Shown: positions 1-7,199, numbered from the stretch's first letter. The stretch: DNA of 14,315 nucleotides from Bacteroidia bacterium (GCA_029253325.1 JAQWZS010000004.1:1-14315); one strand, 5' to 3'. Numbers and translations: made by a program. The notes: a model not told the origin generated them from the sequence alone.

Positions 1-719
1 GTTTTCATTTCAAGGATATAAGGCCCATTCCCATCACGGCAATGTGCCAAGGCTTCAAGCGCGGCAGTGCGAACCGCCAGCACATCCATGCCATCGACCT
101 GTTTGCCCGGGATACCATAGGCCATGCCGCGATCGGCAAGCGCCCGCCCAGCGGCCGCACGCGTCACTTTGGTTCCCATGCCATATTGGTTATTTTCAAT
201 CACAAACACGACCGGAAGACCCCACAATGCCGCCATGTTAAAGCTTTCATAAACCTGACCTTGGTTCACTGCGCCATCACCAAGATAGGTCATGCAGACA
301 TTTGGTTCGTTCTTATATTTGTGGGAAAATGCAAGCCCGACACCGATTGGCACCTGTGCACCGACAATACCGTGACCGCCGAAGAAATCATGCTCTTTGG
401 AAAACATATGCATACTCCCTCCTTTTCCTTTGCTGCATCCATCAATTCTCCCGAATAATTCAGCCATTACTGCATTTGCCGGAATTCCCATAGCAAGAGC
501 GTGACCGTGATCTCTATATGCTGTAATCACTTTATCTCCCTCCTTTTTTGCAGAGACCATTCCCGCGACAACAGCTTCTTGTCCAATGTATAGGTGACAA
601 AATCCACGAATTTTGTTTTGACCATACATTTGAGCTGATTTTTCCTCAAATCTTCTGATTAGTAACATCAATCTGTACCAATCTATATAAGTTTTTTTAG
701 TGTGCTTTGCTTTTGCCAT
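1..719 (-). CDS. pdhA: Pyruvate dehydrogenase E1 component, alpha subunit (partial, C-terminus outside window; mosaic)
   Basis: This is the thiamine-diphosphate-dependent E1 alpha subunit, which with E1 beta decarboxylates pyruvate and acetylates the E2 lipoyl domain in the cytoplasmic pyruvate dehydrogenase complex. Reading the minus strand from ATG at 719 gives 239 codons without a stop before the window edge. Visible motifs are the N-terminal helix region YIDWYRLMLLIRRFEE, YIGQEAV, YRDHGHALA, KGKGGSMHMF, GGHGIVGAQ, and the ThDP/Mg motif GDG (147-149) followed after 26 residues by NN (176-177). Family members have about 330 residues, so roughly 90 are missing. The composition is odd. Codons 1 to about 110 are AT-rich and use AGA for Arg. 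From about codon 112 (near position 385) they use CGN for Arg, G+C reaches about 62-72% at 61-180, and the protein (GKQVDGMDVLAV, GPYILEMKT) resembles alphaproteobacterial PdhA. The frame stays open across the change. It is divergent from recF. The function is certain; the origin of the distal part is not. Confidence 0.95.
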   Translation of the reverse strand, partial: MAKAKHTKKTYIDWYRLMLLIRRFEEKSAQMYGQNKIRGFCHLYIGQEAVVAGMVSAKKEGDKVITAYRDHGHALAMGIPANAVMAELFGRIDGCSKGKGGSMHMFSKEHDFFGGHGIVGAQVPIGVGLAFSHKYKNEPNVCMTYLGDGAVNQGQVYESFNMAALWGLPVVFVIENNQYGMGTKVTRAAAGRALADRGMAYGIPGKQVDGMDVLAVRTAALEALAHCRDGNGPYILEMK

Positions 720-721
720 TT

Positions 722-729
722 TATATTTG
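722..729 (+). promoter_or_regulatory. Candidate -7 box for the recF operon (TATATTTG)
   Basis: TATATTTG on the plus strand matches TAnnTTTG and would start transcription about 35 nt before the proposed recF start at 771. It lies between the two divergent genes and 6 bp from the oppositely oriented pdhA box. No clear -33 TTTG is present at the expected distance. If it is used, the upstream GTG at 702 cannot be the recF start. Confidence 0.35.
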
Positions 730-735
730 GTGCGG

Positions 736-743
736 CAAAAATA
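736..743 (-). promoter_or_regulatory. Candidate -7 box for pdhA (TATTTTTG)
   Basis: On the minus strand the sequence TATTTTTG matches the Bacteroidota sigma factor -7 consensus TAnnTTTG and lies 16 nt upstream of the pdhA ATG. A TTG triplet lies 15 nt further upstream (761-759), closer than the roughly 20 nt usual for the -33 element. The call rests on motif match and position only. Confidence 0.35.
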
Positions 744-770
744 ACAATTTTAATTGCTCAATTTACACAC

Positions 771-1835
771 TTGAAAGTACAAAAATTATCTTTAGTCTTT
801 TTTAGGAATCACAATGACTTAAGTCTTGAGATGGAAGAGGTAACAGCTATTGCAGGACTGAACGGTGTTGGGAAAACTTCTATCTTGGATGCAATACACT
901 TTTTGTGTCTCGGAAAGTCCTACTTTTCCTCAACCGATGTACAATGCATACAAACAAATCAACTCCAATCAGGAATTTTAGCAGAAATTGAAAACCAAGA
1001 TCAATTTCATTTAAAAGTTAAGTTGAAACGAGGAGCACGAAAAATCATAGAAAAAGATAATATACCATACAAACACATATCTGAACATATTGGACAATTT
1101 TTGGCTGTAGTAATTGCACCCAATGACATTGAACTCATCTATGGCACAAATGATAAAAGAAGATCATTCACTAATCAAATAATTAGTCAGGTAAATCAAG
1201 AGCACTTGCAAACTTTAGTCAAATACAACAAACTTATTGAGCATCGAAATAAGCACCTTAAAGAAGAGACTATTGACCAAGCTTTAATTCAAACACTGGA
1301 CGATCAAATTGAACCTCTTGCACAAGGTATATTTCAAGCTAGAACTAACTTTTTTGAAGAATTTAGCTCCTATTTCAAATCAAAATACCATCAATTATCA
1401 GATAATAAAGAACATATTAAGCTCACTTATAAAAGTCAACTTTCTGATACGACTTATACAGAATTAGTTAAAACAAACAGAGCTAAAGACATTGCTATAC
1501 GTAGAAGTTCAAGTGGTATTCACAAAGATGAAATTGAGATTGAACTCGATAATTTTAGTCTAAAAAAATATGGGTCACAAGGTCAGATAAAATCTGGACT
1601 AATTGCTTTAAAATTGGCAGAATTTGAGTATTTGAAAGATAAAAAAGAATGGACTCCAATTCTTCTATTAGACGATATTTTTGAGAAAATTGACGAAGAA
1701 CGATCCAAAGTGCTTACACAGATTATTAAAAATGGTAACTTTGGGCAAATATTTATTACGGATACAAATTCCTCAAGATTAGAATCATTTTGTAAGGAAA
1801 TAGGTAAACCATTTAAAACCATTACACTAGATTAA
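771..1835 (+). CDS. recF: DNA replication and repair protein RecF
   Basis: RecF is an SMC/ABC-type ATPase that binds DNA at gapped or stalled forks and works with RecO and RecR to load RecA. The Walker A motif GLNGVGKT is at residues 29-36, the ABC signature region YGSQGQ at about 267-272, and Walker B LLLDD at about 298-302 followed by IFEKIDEE. The C-terminus GQIFITDT is typical of the family. At 354 aa the length is normal. I chose the TTG at 771 because it gives MKVQKLSLVFFRNH, the usual first beta strand. The open frame continues back to a GTG at 702, but that would add 23 hydrophobic residues unlike RecF, overlap the pdhA start and include the candidate promoter. The next in-frame ATG lies inside the conserved fold. 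The gene heads a close-packed run with the DUF721 gene and rpe. Confidence 0.95.
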   Translation: MKVQKLSLVFFRNHNDLSLEMEEVTAIAGLNGVGKTSILDAIHFLCLGKSYFSSTDVQCIQTNQLQSGILAEIENQDQFHLKVKLKRGARKIIEKDNIPYKHISEHIGQFLAVVIAPNDIELIYGTNDKRRSFTNQIISQVNQEHLQTLVKYNKLIEHRNKHLKEETIDQALIQTLDDQIEPLAQGIFQARTNFFEEFSSYFKSKYHQLSDNKEHIKLTYKSQLSDTTYTELVKTNRAKDIAIRRSSSGIHKDEIEIELDNFSLKKYGSQGQIKSGLIALKLAEFEYLKDKKEWTPILLLDDIFEKIDEERSKVLTQIIKNGNFGQIFITDTNSSRLESFCKEIGKPFKTITLD

Positions 1836-2120
1836 TTGAAAGAAGAAAAATCCATCAAAGACCTCATGTCTACCGTATTTAAATCCTATAACCAAGGATA
1901 CAAATACGAAGAGACTAGTGTTATTAATAGCTGGGAACAAATTGTTGGCACTATGATTGCAAAAAAAACTTCTAAAATATTCATCAATAAAAAGGTGCTG
2001 TACCTAACACTGACATCTCCTGCACTAAAAAATGAACTCAGGTATCACAAACTTGTACTCATTGACAAAATCAATGATTTTGCCAAACAAAAAATAATTA
2101 ACGATATAAATTTCTATTAA
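1836..2120 (+). CDS. DUF721 family protein, DciA-like
   Basis: This is a small 94-residue DUF721 protein. The family includes DciA, a loader of the replicative helicase DnaB in bacteria that lack DnaC or DnaI. Visible family features are an N-terminal helix with basic residues, the conserved INSWEQIVG segment (W33), IAKKTSKIFI and the beta-rich part NKKVLYLTLTSPALKNEL. DUF721 genes commonly sit beside recF, and here the TTG start follows the recF stop codon TAA with no spacing and in the same frame. The alternative start, ATG at 1866 (codon 11), would shorten the first helix. A role in replication initiation or helicase loading is inferred from family and neighbourhood. It has not been tested for Bacteroidota members as far as I can tell from the sequence. 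Confidence 0.85.
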   Translation: MKEEKSIKDLMSTVFKSYNQGYKYEETSVINSWEQIVGTMIAKKTSKIFINKKVLYLTLTSPALKNELRYHKLVLIDKINDFAKQKIINDINFY

Positions 2121-2121
2121 A

Positions 2122-2769
2122 ATGACACACAAAATTGCTCCTTCAATCTTAGCTGCTGATTTTGCTAATCTTCAAAAAGACATTGAAATGGTCAATGCAA
2201 GTGAGGCTGATTGGTTTCATATTGATATAATGGATGGAGCCTTTGTCCCCAATATATCTTTTGGTTTTCCTGTTATGAAGGCCATAAATAAACATGCAAC
2301 CAAACCTCTTGACGTTCACCTAATGATATCAAATCCTGATCAATACATTCAACAATGTGCAGATAATGGAGCTGAGGTAATTACTGTGCATTATGAGGCT
2401 TGTACCCACCTCCACCGTACATTGAATGCTATAAAAGAGATGGGTTGTCTAGCTGGTGTGGCAATAAATCCTCACACTCCGGTTCATTTACTAAATGATG
2501 TTTTTAAAGAAATCGACTTAATCTGCATAATGAGTGTAAATCCAGGTTTTGGAGGGCAATCATTTATCGAAAATACATATATGAAGCTTCAACAACTCAA
2601 TAGTATTTGTCAGATAAAAAATCACCAACCATTAATTGAAGTCGATGGTGGCGTAAATACTGAGAATTACCAAAAGCTGTTAGAGTGTGGTGCCAATGTA
2701 CTTGTTGCTGGAAGTTCAGTTTTTTCAAGCTCGAACCCTACTGAAACTATACTTTCACTAAAACAATAG
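2122..2769 (+). CDS. rpe: Ribulose-phosphate 3-epimerase
   Basis: This cytoplasmic enzyme interconverts D-ribulose 5-phosphate and D-xylulose 5-phosphate in the pentose phosphate pathway. The (beta/alpha)8 barrel of 215 residues has all expected metal and catalytic residues: H33 and D35 in HIDIMDG, H66 in DVHLM, and D175 in VDGGV. The phosphate-binding segments NPGFGGQ (140-146) and AGSSVF near the C-terminus are also present. The length is typical. It starts with ATG one base after the DUF721 stop, so it is probably co-transcribed with recF. No Shine-Dalgarno sequence is visible, as is usual in this phylum. Confidence 0.97.
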   Translation: MTHKIAPSILAADFANLQKDIEMVNASEADWFHIDIMDGAFVPNISFGFPVMKAINKHATKPLDVHLMISNPDQYIQQCADNGAEVITVHYEACTHLHRTLNAIKEMGCLAGVAINPHTPVHLLNDVFKEIDLICIMSVNPGFGGQSFIENTYMKLQQLNSICQIKNHQPLIEVDGGVNTENYQKLLECGANVLVAGSSVFSSSNPTETILSLKQ

Positions 2770-2796
2770 TTAACATACTATCACGTTACTATTCTT

Positions 2797-5277
2797 TTGA
2801 AATCACATCTAATAACCATATCTCTTCTTTTTTACAGTGTGATTGGCTTGTCTCAATCATCAATTAATGGCAAGGTTTTAGATTCGGAGAGAACTCCAAT
2901 CTCAAACGCTTTCATTAAGGTTAAAGGGACAGCAATTTCTACTTATTCAACTGTCGATGGCAACTATAGCTTTGATGTTCCATCAAACAAGATTTTGATT
3001 TTACAAATATCTGCATCAACTGAAACCATCGAAAAGGAAATCGGTCCATTTTTAGCAAACAAAAAATACAAACAGAACTTCAACTTAGAATCTTCTATTT
3101 CTCTTGAAACTGCTATTGTTATTGGAGATAAAAACAGAGATCGTCCGCTCATCAAAATTGACCCTAAAAAACTAGAATATTTTTCAAACACCTCTGGGTT
3201 TGAACAGAAGTTAAAATTAATTGGCATGGGAATTAGTTCAAGTGGAGGAGAATTATCTTCAGGCTATAGCGTACGAGGTGGGAATTTTGACGAAAATCTT
3301 GTATATGTTAATGATATTGAGGTGTATCGTCCTTTTCTTGTTCGCAGCGGCCAACAAGAGGGATTAAGTGTTATTAATCCTGATATGGTTGACAAAGTTG
3401 AATTTTCTGCTGGTGGATTTCAGGCTAAATATGGAGACAAACTTTCTTCTGTACTAGATATTAAATATCGAGAGCCAGATACTCTAAGATACACAATACA
3501 AGCAAGTTTGCTTGGTTCTAGCCTACATTTTGAAAATAGAAGCAAAAACAAACGCTTCACCTATTTGGTTGGAGCACGTTTCAGAGCAAACCAATATTTA
3601 CTTGGAAGTTTAGATGTTCAAGGTGATTATAAACCCCTATTTTTTGACCTTCAGACGCTACTCAAATACCGCCTAAAATCAAATCTGAGTCTTTCATATC
3701 TAAGCACACTCTCGCAAAATAGATATTTGGTATCTCCTCAAAGTCAGCAAACGAGTTTTGGTAATGTTAATAGTGCTATCAGCCTATTTATTGCTTTTAG
3801 TGGAAATGAACTTATGCAATACACTACATGGATGAATGCTTTAAGTTTAGATTATAAACCTAAAAAAAATATCACACTAAAATTCAATACCTCTTCATAT
3901 ACAACAACCGAAAGAGAGCACTTTACTGTTGAAGGAGCATATCGTCTCTCCGAATTAGAAACTAATTTTGGATCTGATGACTTTGCAAATGAAAAAGCTC
4001 TATTAGGCATTGGTTATTTTATCGACCATGCACGTAATGATTTAGAGGCACAAGTATACTCTGCTTCACATAAAGGAAAATATGTTCGCAAAAACACAAC
4101 GCTACAATGGGGAGTTGGATTTAAGAATGAACAAATATCTGATCGACTTAAAGAATGGAGATATAATGATAGCAGTGAGTATAACATAACTACAATCAAT
4201 ACTCAGGATAAACTAGTAATTGTGCTGGATGAGTTTTTAAAAGCTAATATTGATATTCAGAGTTATCGTATCAATGGATATGTTCAAAATAGTCAATACA
4301 TCAATAAAGCATCCAATACCAGAGTAACCTTTGGTTTAAGAACAAATTACTGGAATTATAACCAAGAAAATGTTATCAGTCCAAGGATGCAATTCTCCTG
4401 GGAACCCAACAAAAAATATAATGATAGCACAAAACTAAAGTATGGCAATACTGATACTATACAATCAAAAAGAGATTGGCTATTACGATTTGCAAGTGGA
4501 TATTACTATCAACCCCCATTTTATAGAGAGCTAAGGAGATTAGATGGCACACTCAATCCATCCATTAAAGCACAACGATCTATTCATTTTGTCTTTGGTG
4601 GAGACATGAATTTTGAGGCATGGGGAAGACCATTCAAATTCATTAGTGAACTTTATTACAAGCACCAAGACAGAATGATTCCTTATGTTGTAGACAATGT
4701 TAGAATTCGATATTTGGCTGAAAACAGTTCACAGGGATATGCTACTGGAGTAGATGCACGGGTCAATGGTGAATTTGTTGAAGGAATAGAATCGTGGTTT
4801 AATCTTTCAATACTCCAAACCAAAGAACGGCTGTATTACACAGACAATGATGGCAATGAACAACTTAGTGATTGGTTAAGAAGACCTACAGATCAACGGG
4901 TAAACTTTTCTATCATGTTTCAAGACGAGCTCCCAAGCAATCCAAGCTACAAGCTTAATTTAAGTCTAATTTATGGATCAAAGATGCCTTTCTTCTTTAA
5001 TCCTGAGAATCGTCAAAACCCTGGATTCAAAATACCAGCATATCGAAGAGTTGATATTGGATTTTCAAAAATACTCCTAGATAAAAAATCTAAAAGACGT
5101 TCCTCAAAATTCAAGAACATTGAATCCCTTTGGGCAAGTTTAGAAGTGTTCAATCTTTTACAAGTAAACAATACTATTTCGTACGTCTTAGTGAAAGACT
5201 TTTCCAATAATGTATATGGTGTACCTAACTTTTTGACAGGCAGAAGACTCAACTTCCGATTTATTCTAAAAATCTAG
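2797..5277 (+). CDS. TonB-dependent outer-membrane receptor with carboxypeptidase-regulatory-like N-terminal domain
   Basis: This is an outer-membrane active transporter predicted to take up a ligand using energy from TonB-ExbBD. The order is a signal peptide (about 1-20, ending IGLSQ), a carboxypeptidase-regulatory-like beta-sandwich (about 21-105, INGKVLDSERTPISNAFI), a plug domain (about 115-225, with YSVRGGNFDENLVYVND and GGFQAKYGDKLSSVLDI) and a long beta barrel to the C-terminus (total 826 aa). There is no SusD-like gene beside it, so it is not an obvious SusCD glycan pair, and the ligand cannot be deduced. The start is TTG at 2797: the frame is closed upstream by the rpe stop and has no ATG before the signal peptide. 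The gap to rpe is only 27 bp, so it may be the last gene of the recF run. Its 3' end overlaps the convergent J-domain gene by 17 bp. Confidence 0.9.
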   Translation: MKSHLITISLLFYSVIGLSQSSINGKVLDSERTPISNAFIKVKGTAISTYSTVDGNYSFDVPSNKILILQISASTETIEKEIGPFLANKKYKQNFNLESSISLETAIVIGDKNRDRPLIKIDPKKLEYFSNTSGFEQKLKLIGMGISSSGGELSSGYSVRGGNFDENLVYVNDIEVYRPFLVRSGQQEGLSVINPDMVDKVEFSAGGFQAKYGDKLSSVLDIKYREPDTLRYTIQASLLGSSLHFENRSKNKRFTYLVGARFRANQYLLGSLDVQGDYKPLFFDLQTLLKYRLKSNLSLSYLSTLSQNRYLVSPQSQQTSFGNVNSAISLFIAFSGNELMQYTTWMNALSLDYKPKKNITLKFNTSSYTTTEREHFTVEGAYRLSELETNFGSDDFANEKALLGIGYFIDHARNDLEAQVYSASHKGKYVRKNTTLQWGVGFKNEQISDRLKEWRYNDSSEYNITTINTQDKLVIVLDEFLKANIDIQSYRINGYVQNSQYINKASNTRVTFGLRTNYWNYNQENVISPRMQFSWEPNKKYNDSTKLKYGNTDTIQSKRDWLLRFASGYYYQPPFYRELRRLDGTLNPSIKAQRSIHFVFGGDMNFEAWGRPFKFISELYYKHQDRMIPYVVDNVRIRYLAENSSQGYATGVDARVNGEFVEGIESWFNLSILQTKERLYYTDNDGNEQLSDWLRRPTDQRVNFSIMFQDELPSNPSYKLNLSLIYGSKMPFFFNPENRQNPGFKIPAYRRVDIGFSKILLDKKSKRRSSKFKNIESLWASLEVFNLLQVNNTISYVLVKDFSNNVYGVPNFLTGRRLNFRFILKI

Positions 5278-6187
5278 AATTATTGTTAAACTCAACTGAA
5301 TCTGATTTTAATACCACCTCACAAATCAATGGGTTTACTCTAGCAAATTTCAAAACAATCCGATCTTTAGAAAGCTTTACAGCTTCATTAAATGATACAT
5401 CCACTCTCTTGATGTATTCTTTTTGATTTACTTCATAACTAATAATAAGTCTATCAAGTGAGCTTCTTTCAAAATCAATTTTAGCTGTGGTATATTCAAA
5501 GTCATTGTTTAAAAAGTATGATTTTCTTGCATAATTCAACGTTGAAACACTTATAATACCCAATATAAAAATTGCGACAAAAGAAAAAGCAATCCATCGC
5601 TCAAAATTGAACTTTATGGGTTGGTGTAACGATTTTGTAGTCAAATATGTATATGCTTCACTAGCAGAGACTGCTAGCGTACCTCCAAAAATAAAATAGC
5701 CCACCACTGCCCATATGTATGCATTTGCTGAGAAATTTAGAAAGTAATTAGAAAACATTACTTGAAGTCCCCAAATTAAGAAAACGGCAATACCAATGAG
5801 CCTATATGGCAAAGGAAAAACAGAGAGACTCTTCTCATATTTTTCTTTGATTTTAATTTTACGTGCCTCCTCAAGTCTCGACTTTCGCTCATCTACAGAT
5901 AATGATTTCCAATAAGCATTTTTTTTTGGATTTGATTGACTTGACTGACTTTTTAACCGATTGATTTCAATCAAATAAGCTAATTTCAGTTGTCTGTCAT
6001 AATTGTCTTTAGAATTCTGTGTTCCTAAAAAATCTTTTGCGAGATTAAGGTACCTCGTCATCTCCTCTGCATCGGGATCTGAGCTTACATCTGGATGATA
6101 TTGTTTGATTAGTTTCTTGTAGGCACTTTTAACAACAGCAACAGATGCATAATTTTCCAGACCCAGTATTTTGTAGTAATTTATCAA
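5261..6187 (-). CDS. Membrane-anchored J-domain (DnaJ-like) protein
   Basis: The first 65 or so residues are a J domain (NYYKILGL, then the HPD tripeptide at 31-33 that stimulates Hsp70/DnaK ATPase). A charged linker follows (about 75-125), then three hydrophobic segments likely to span the membrane (about 129-148, 157-173 and 199-217), and a soluble C-terminal region of about 90 residues with no motif I recognise. It lacks the Gly/Phe and zinc-finger regions of DnaJ itself, so it is a type III J protein that would recruit DnaK to the inner membrane; the client is unknown. The start is TTG at 6187, giving MINYYKILGL. It is supported by a GGAGG 6 nt upstream, and no in-frame ATG lies nearby. 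It is convergent with the TonB receptor gene, overlapping it by 17 bp, and divergent from the SDR gene. Confidence 0.85.
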   Translation of the reverse strand: MINYYKILGLENYASVAVVKSAYKKLIKQYHPDVSSDPDAEEMTRYLNLAKDFLGTQNSKDNYDRQLKLAYLIEINRLKSQSSQSNPKKNAYWKSLSVDERKSRLEEARKIKIKEKYEKSLSVFPLPYRLIGIAVFLIWGLQVMFSNYFLNFSANAYIWAVVGYFIFGGTLAVSASEAYTYLTTKSLHQPIKFNFERWIAFSFVAIFILGIISVSTLNYARKSYFLNNDFEYTTAKIDFERSSLDRLIISYEVNQKEYIKRVDVSFNEAVKLSKDRIVLKFARVNPLICEVVLKSDSVEFNNNSRFLE

Positions 6188-6193
6188 TAGTAA

Positions 6194-6198
6194 CCTCC
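6194..6198 (-). promoter_or_regulatory. Shine-Dalgarno sequence GGAGG fixing the TTG start of the J-domain gene
   Basis: GGAGG on the minus strand lies 6 nt before the TTG at 6187, an ideal spacing for ribosome binding. It decides the start of this gene and stands out because the other genes in the window have no comparable SD. Confidence 0.6.
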
Positions 6199-6246
6199 AA
6201 ATTAAACAACTATTACCAATTAAAACTACTGTAAATCAAAATTGAT

Positions 6247-6269
6247 TTTAAATTAATACTTTAAATTAA
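6247..6269. repeat. Direct repeat of TTTAAATTAA, 13-bp period
   Basis: Two perfect copies of the 10-mer TTTAAATTAA occur at 6247-6256 and 6260-6269, in the 130-bp spacer between the divergent J-domain and SDR genes. A third copy is at 7248-7257, upstream of the T9SS protein gene. These may be AT-rich promoter-upstream sequence or binding sites. Low complexity makes chance possible. Confidence 0.4.
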
Positions 6270-6307
6270 AAAATTACATCAAGCTTAAAAACAATGAAAT
6301 AAGAGAC

Positions 6308-6315
6308 TACTTTTG
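6308..6315 (+). promoter_or_regulatory. Candidate -7 box (TACTTTTG) for a leaderless SDR transcript
   Basis: TACTTTTG matches TAnnTTTG and ends 6 nt before the ATG at 6322, so transcription would begin at or next to the start codon. The TTG at 6313, which could otherwise be read as the start codon, is the end of this box. No clear -33 TTTG is present. Confidence 0.35.
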
Positions 6316-6321
6316 AAAAGT

Positions 6322-7197
6322 ATGAATCTACGTCAAGAATCAATGTTAAAAGAAGGATCATTGTCTAACAAAGTAATTTGGGTTACCGGTGGAGGCACTG
6401 GATTAGGAAAATCAATGGTTAGATCATTCATAAAATTGGGAGCTAAAGTGGCTATTTCTGGAAGAAGGCTTGAAAAATTAGAAGAAGCACAAAAAGAAAT
6501 ATCTGAAGATAAAATATTTCCAGTAGTGTGTGATGTTCGTGAAAGTGGACAAGTGGAAAATGCTTTAAATCAAATTATCGAGCACTTTGGCACCTGCAAT
6601 GGATTAGTAAATAATGCTGCAGGAAACTTTATTAGCCCTACTGAACGGTTGAGCCACCGAGCATTTGACATTATACTAGACATTGTTCTTAAAGGAAGTA
6701 AAAACTGCACCTTAAGTTGTGGGAAATACTGGATAAAAAATGAGATACCTGGTCATGTACTAAACATTGTAACTACTTATGCTTCTACAGGAAGTGGTTA
6801 TGTGGTACCGAGTGCTATGGCAAAAGCTGGTGTGTTAGCAATGACCCGAAGTTTGGCTGTAGAATGGGCTAAATATGGTCAAAGGCATAATGCAATTGCT
6901 CCAGGTCCATTCCCAACAAAAGGGGCTTGGGATCGTTTATTTCCGAAGGAGATGTCCGGAAAAGTGAATCTGGAAAATAGAATCCCATTAAAAAGAATGG
7001 GAGAACACATGGAATTAACAAATCTTGCATCTTACCTAATGTCTGATTATTCGAGCTATATCAATGGCGAAGTAGTAACTATTGACGGCGGAGAATGGCT
7101 CCAAGGTGCAGGTCAATTCAATCAAATGGAAGCCATCACCAAAGAAGAATGGGACATGCTAGAAAAAATTATACGATCTAATCAGAAAAAATCATGA
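6322..7197 (+). CDS. SDR-family oxidoreductase resembling 2,4-dienoyl-CoA reductase
   Basis: This protein of the short-chain dehydrogenase/reductase fold very likely reduces 2,4-dienoyl-CoA with NADPH during beta-oxidation of unsaturated fatty acids in the cytoplasm. It has the nucleotide-binding motif TGGGTGLGK (22-30) and NNAAG (97-101), continuing as NFISPTERLS. In place of the ordinary SDR YxxxK it has the DECR-type catalytic arrangement: Tyr153 in TTYASTGSG, Ser164 and Lys168 in VPSAMAKAG. The 11 and 15 residue spacings are the same as recalled for mammalian mitochondrial DECR1 (Y199, S210, K214). The C-terminal INGEVVTIDGGEWL and KEEWDMLEKIIR also fit. The ATG at 6322 gives 291 aa. A TTG at 6313 would add MKS, but that codon coincides with a likely -7 box. 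Another peroxisomal-type enoyl-CoA reductase activity is possible but less likely. Confidence 0.85.
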   Translation: MNLRQESMLKEGSLSNKVIWVTGGGTGLGKSMVRSFIKLGAKVAISGRRLEKLEEAQKEISEDKIFPVVCDVRESGQVENALNQIIEHFGTCNGLVNNAAGNFISPTERLSHRAFDIILDIVLKGSKNCTLSCGKYWIKNEIPGHVLNIVTTYASTGSGYVVPSAMAKAGVLAMTRSLAVEWAKYGQRHNAIAPGPFPTKGAWDRLFPKEMSGKVNLENRIPLKRMGEHMELTNLASYLMSDYSSYINGEVVTIDGGEWLQGAGQFNQMEAITKEEWDMLEKIIRSNQKKS

Positions 7198-7199
7198 AC

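Noticed and set aside
42..493. Overlapping plus-strand open frames of 138, 65 and 63 codons opposite pdhA
   Set aside because: They are antisense to a gene with clear family motifs, have no recognisable domains and lie mainly in the GC-rich part where stop codons are rare.
702..770. GTG at 702 as the start of recF
   Set aside because: It adds 23 residues not found in RecF, overlaps the pdhA start and includes the likely promoter; TTG at 771 matches the conserved N-terminus.
2797..5277. SusC-type glycan importer with a SusD partner
   Set aside because: No SusD-like lipoprotein or glycan-degrading gene lies nearby, and the protein is shorter than typical SusC (about 1000 residues).
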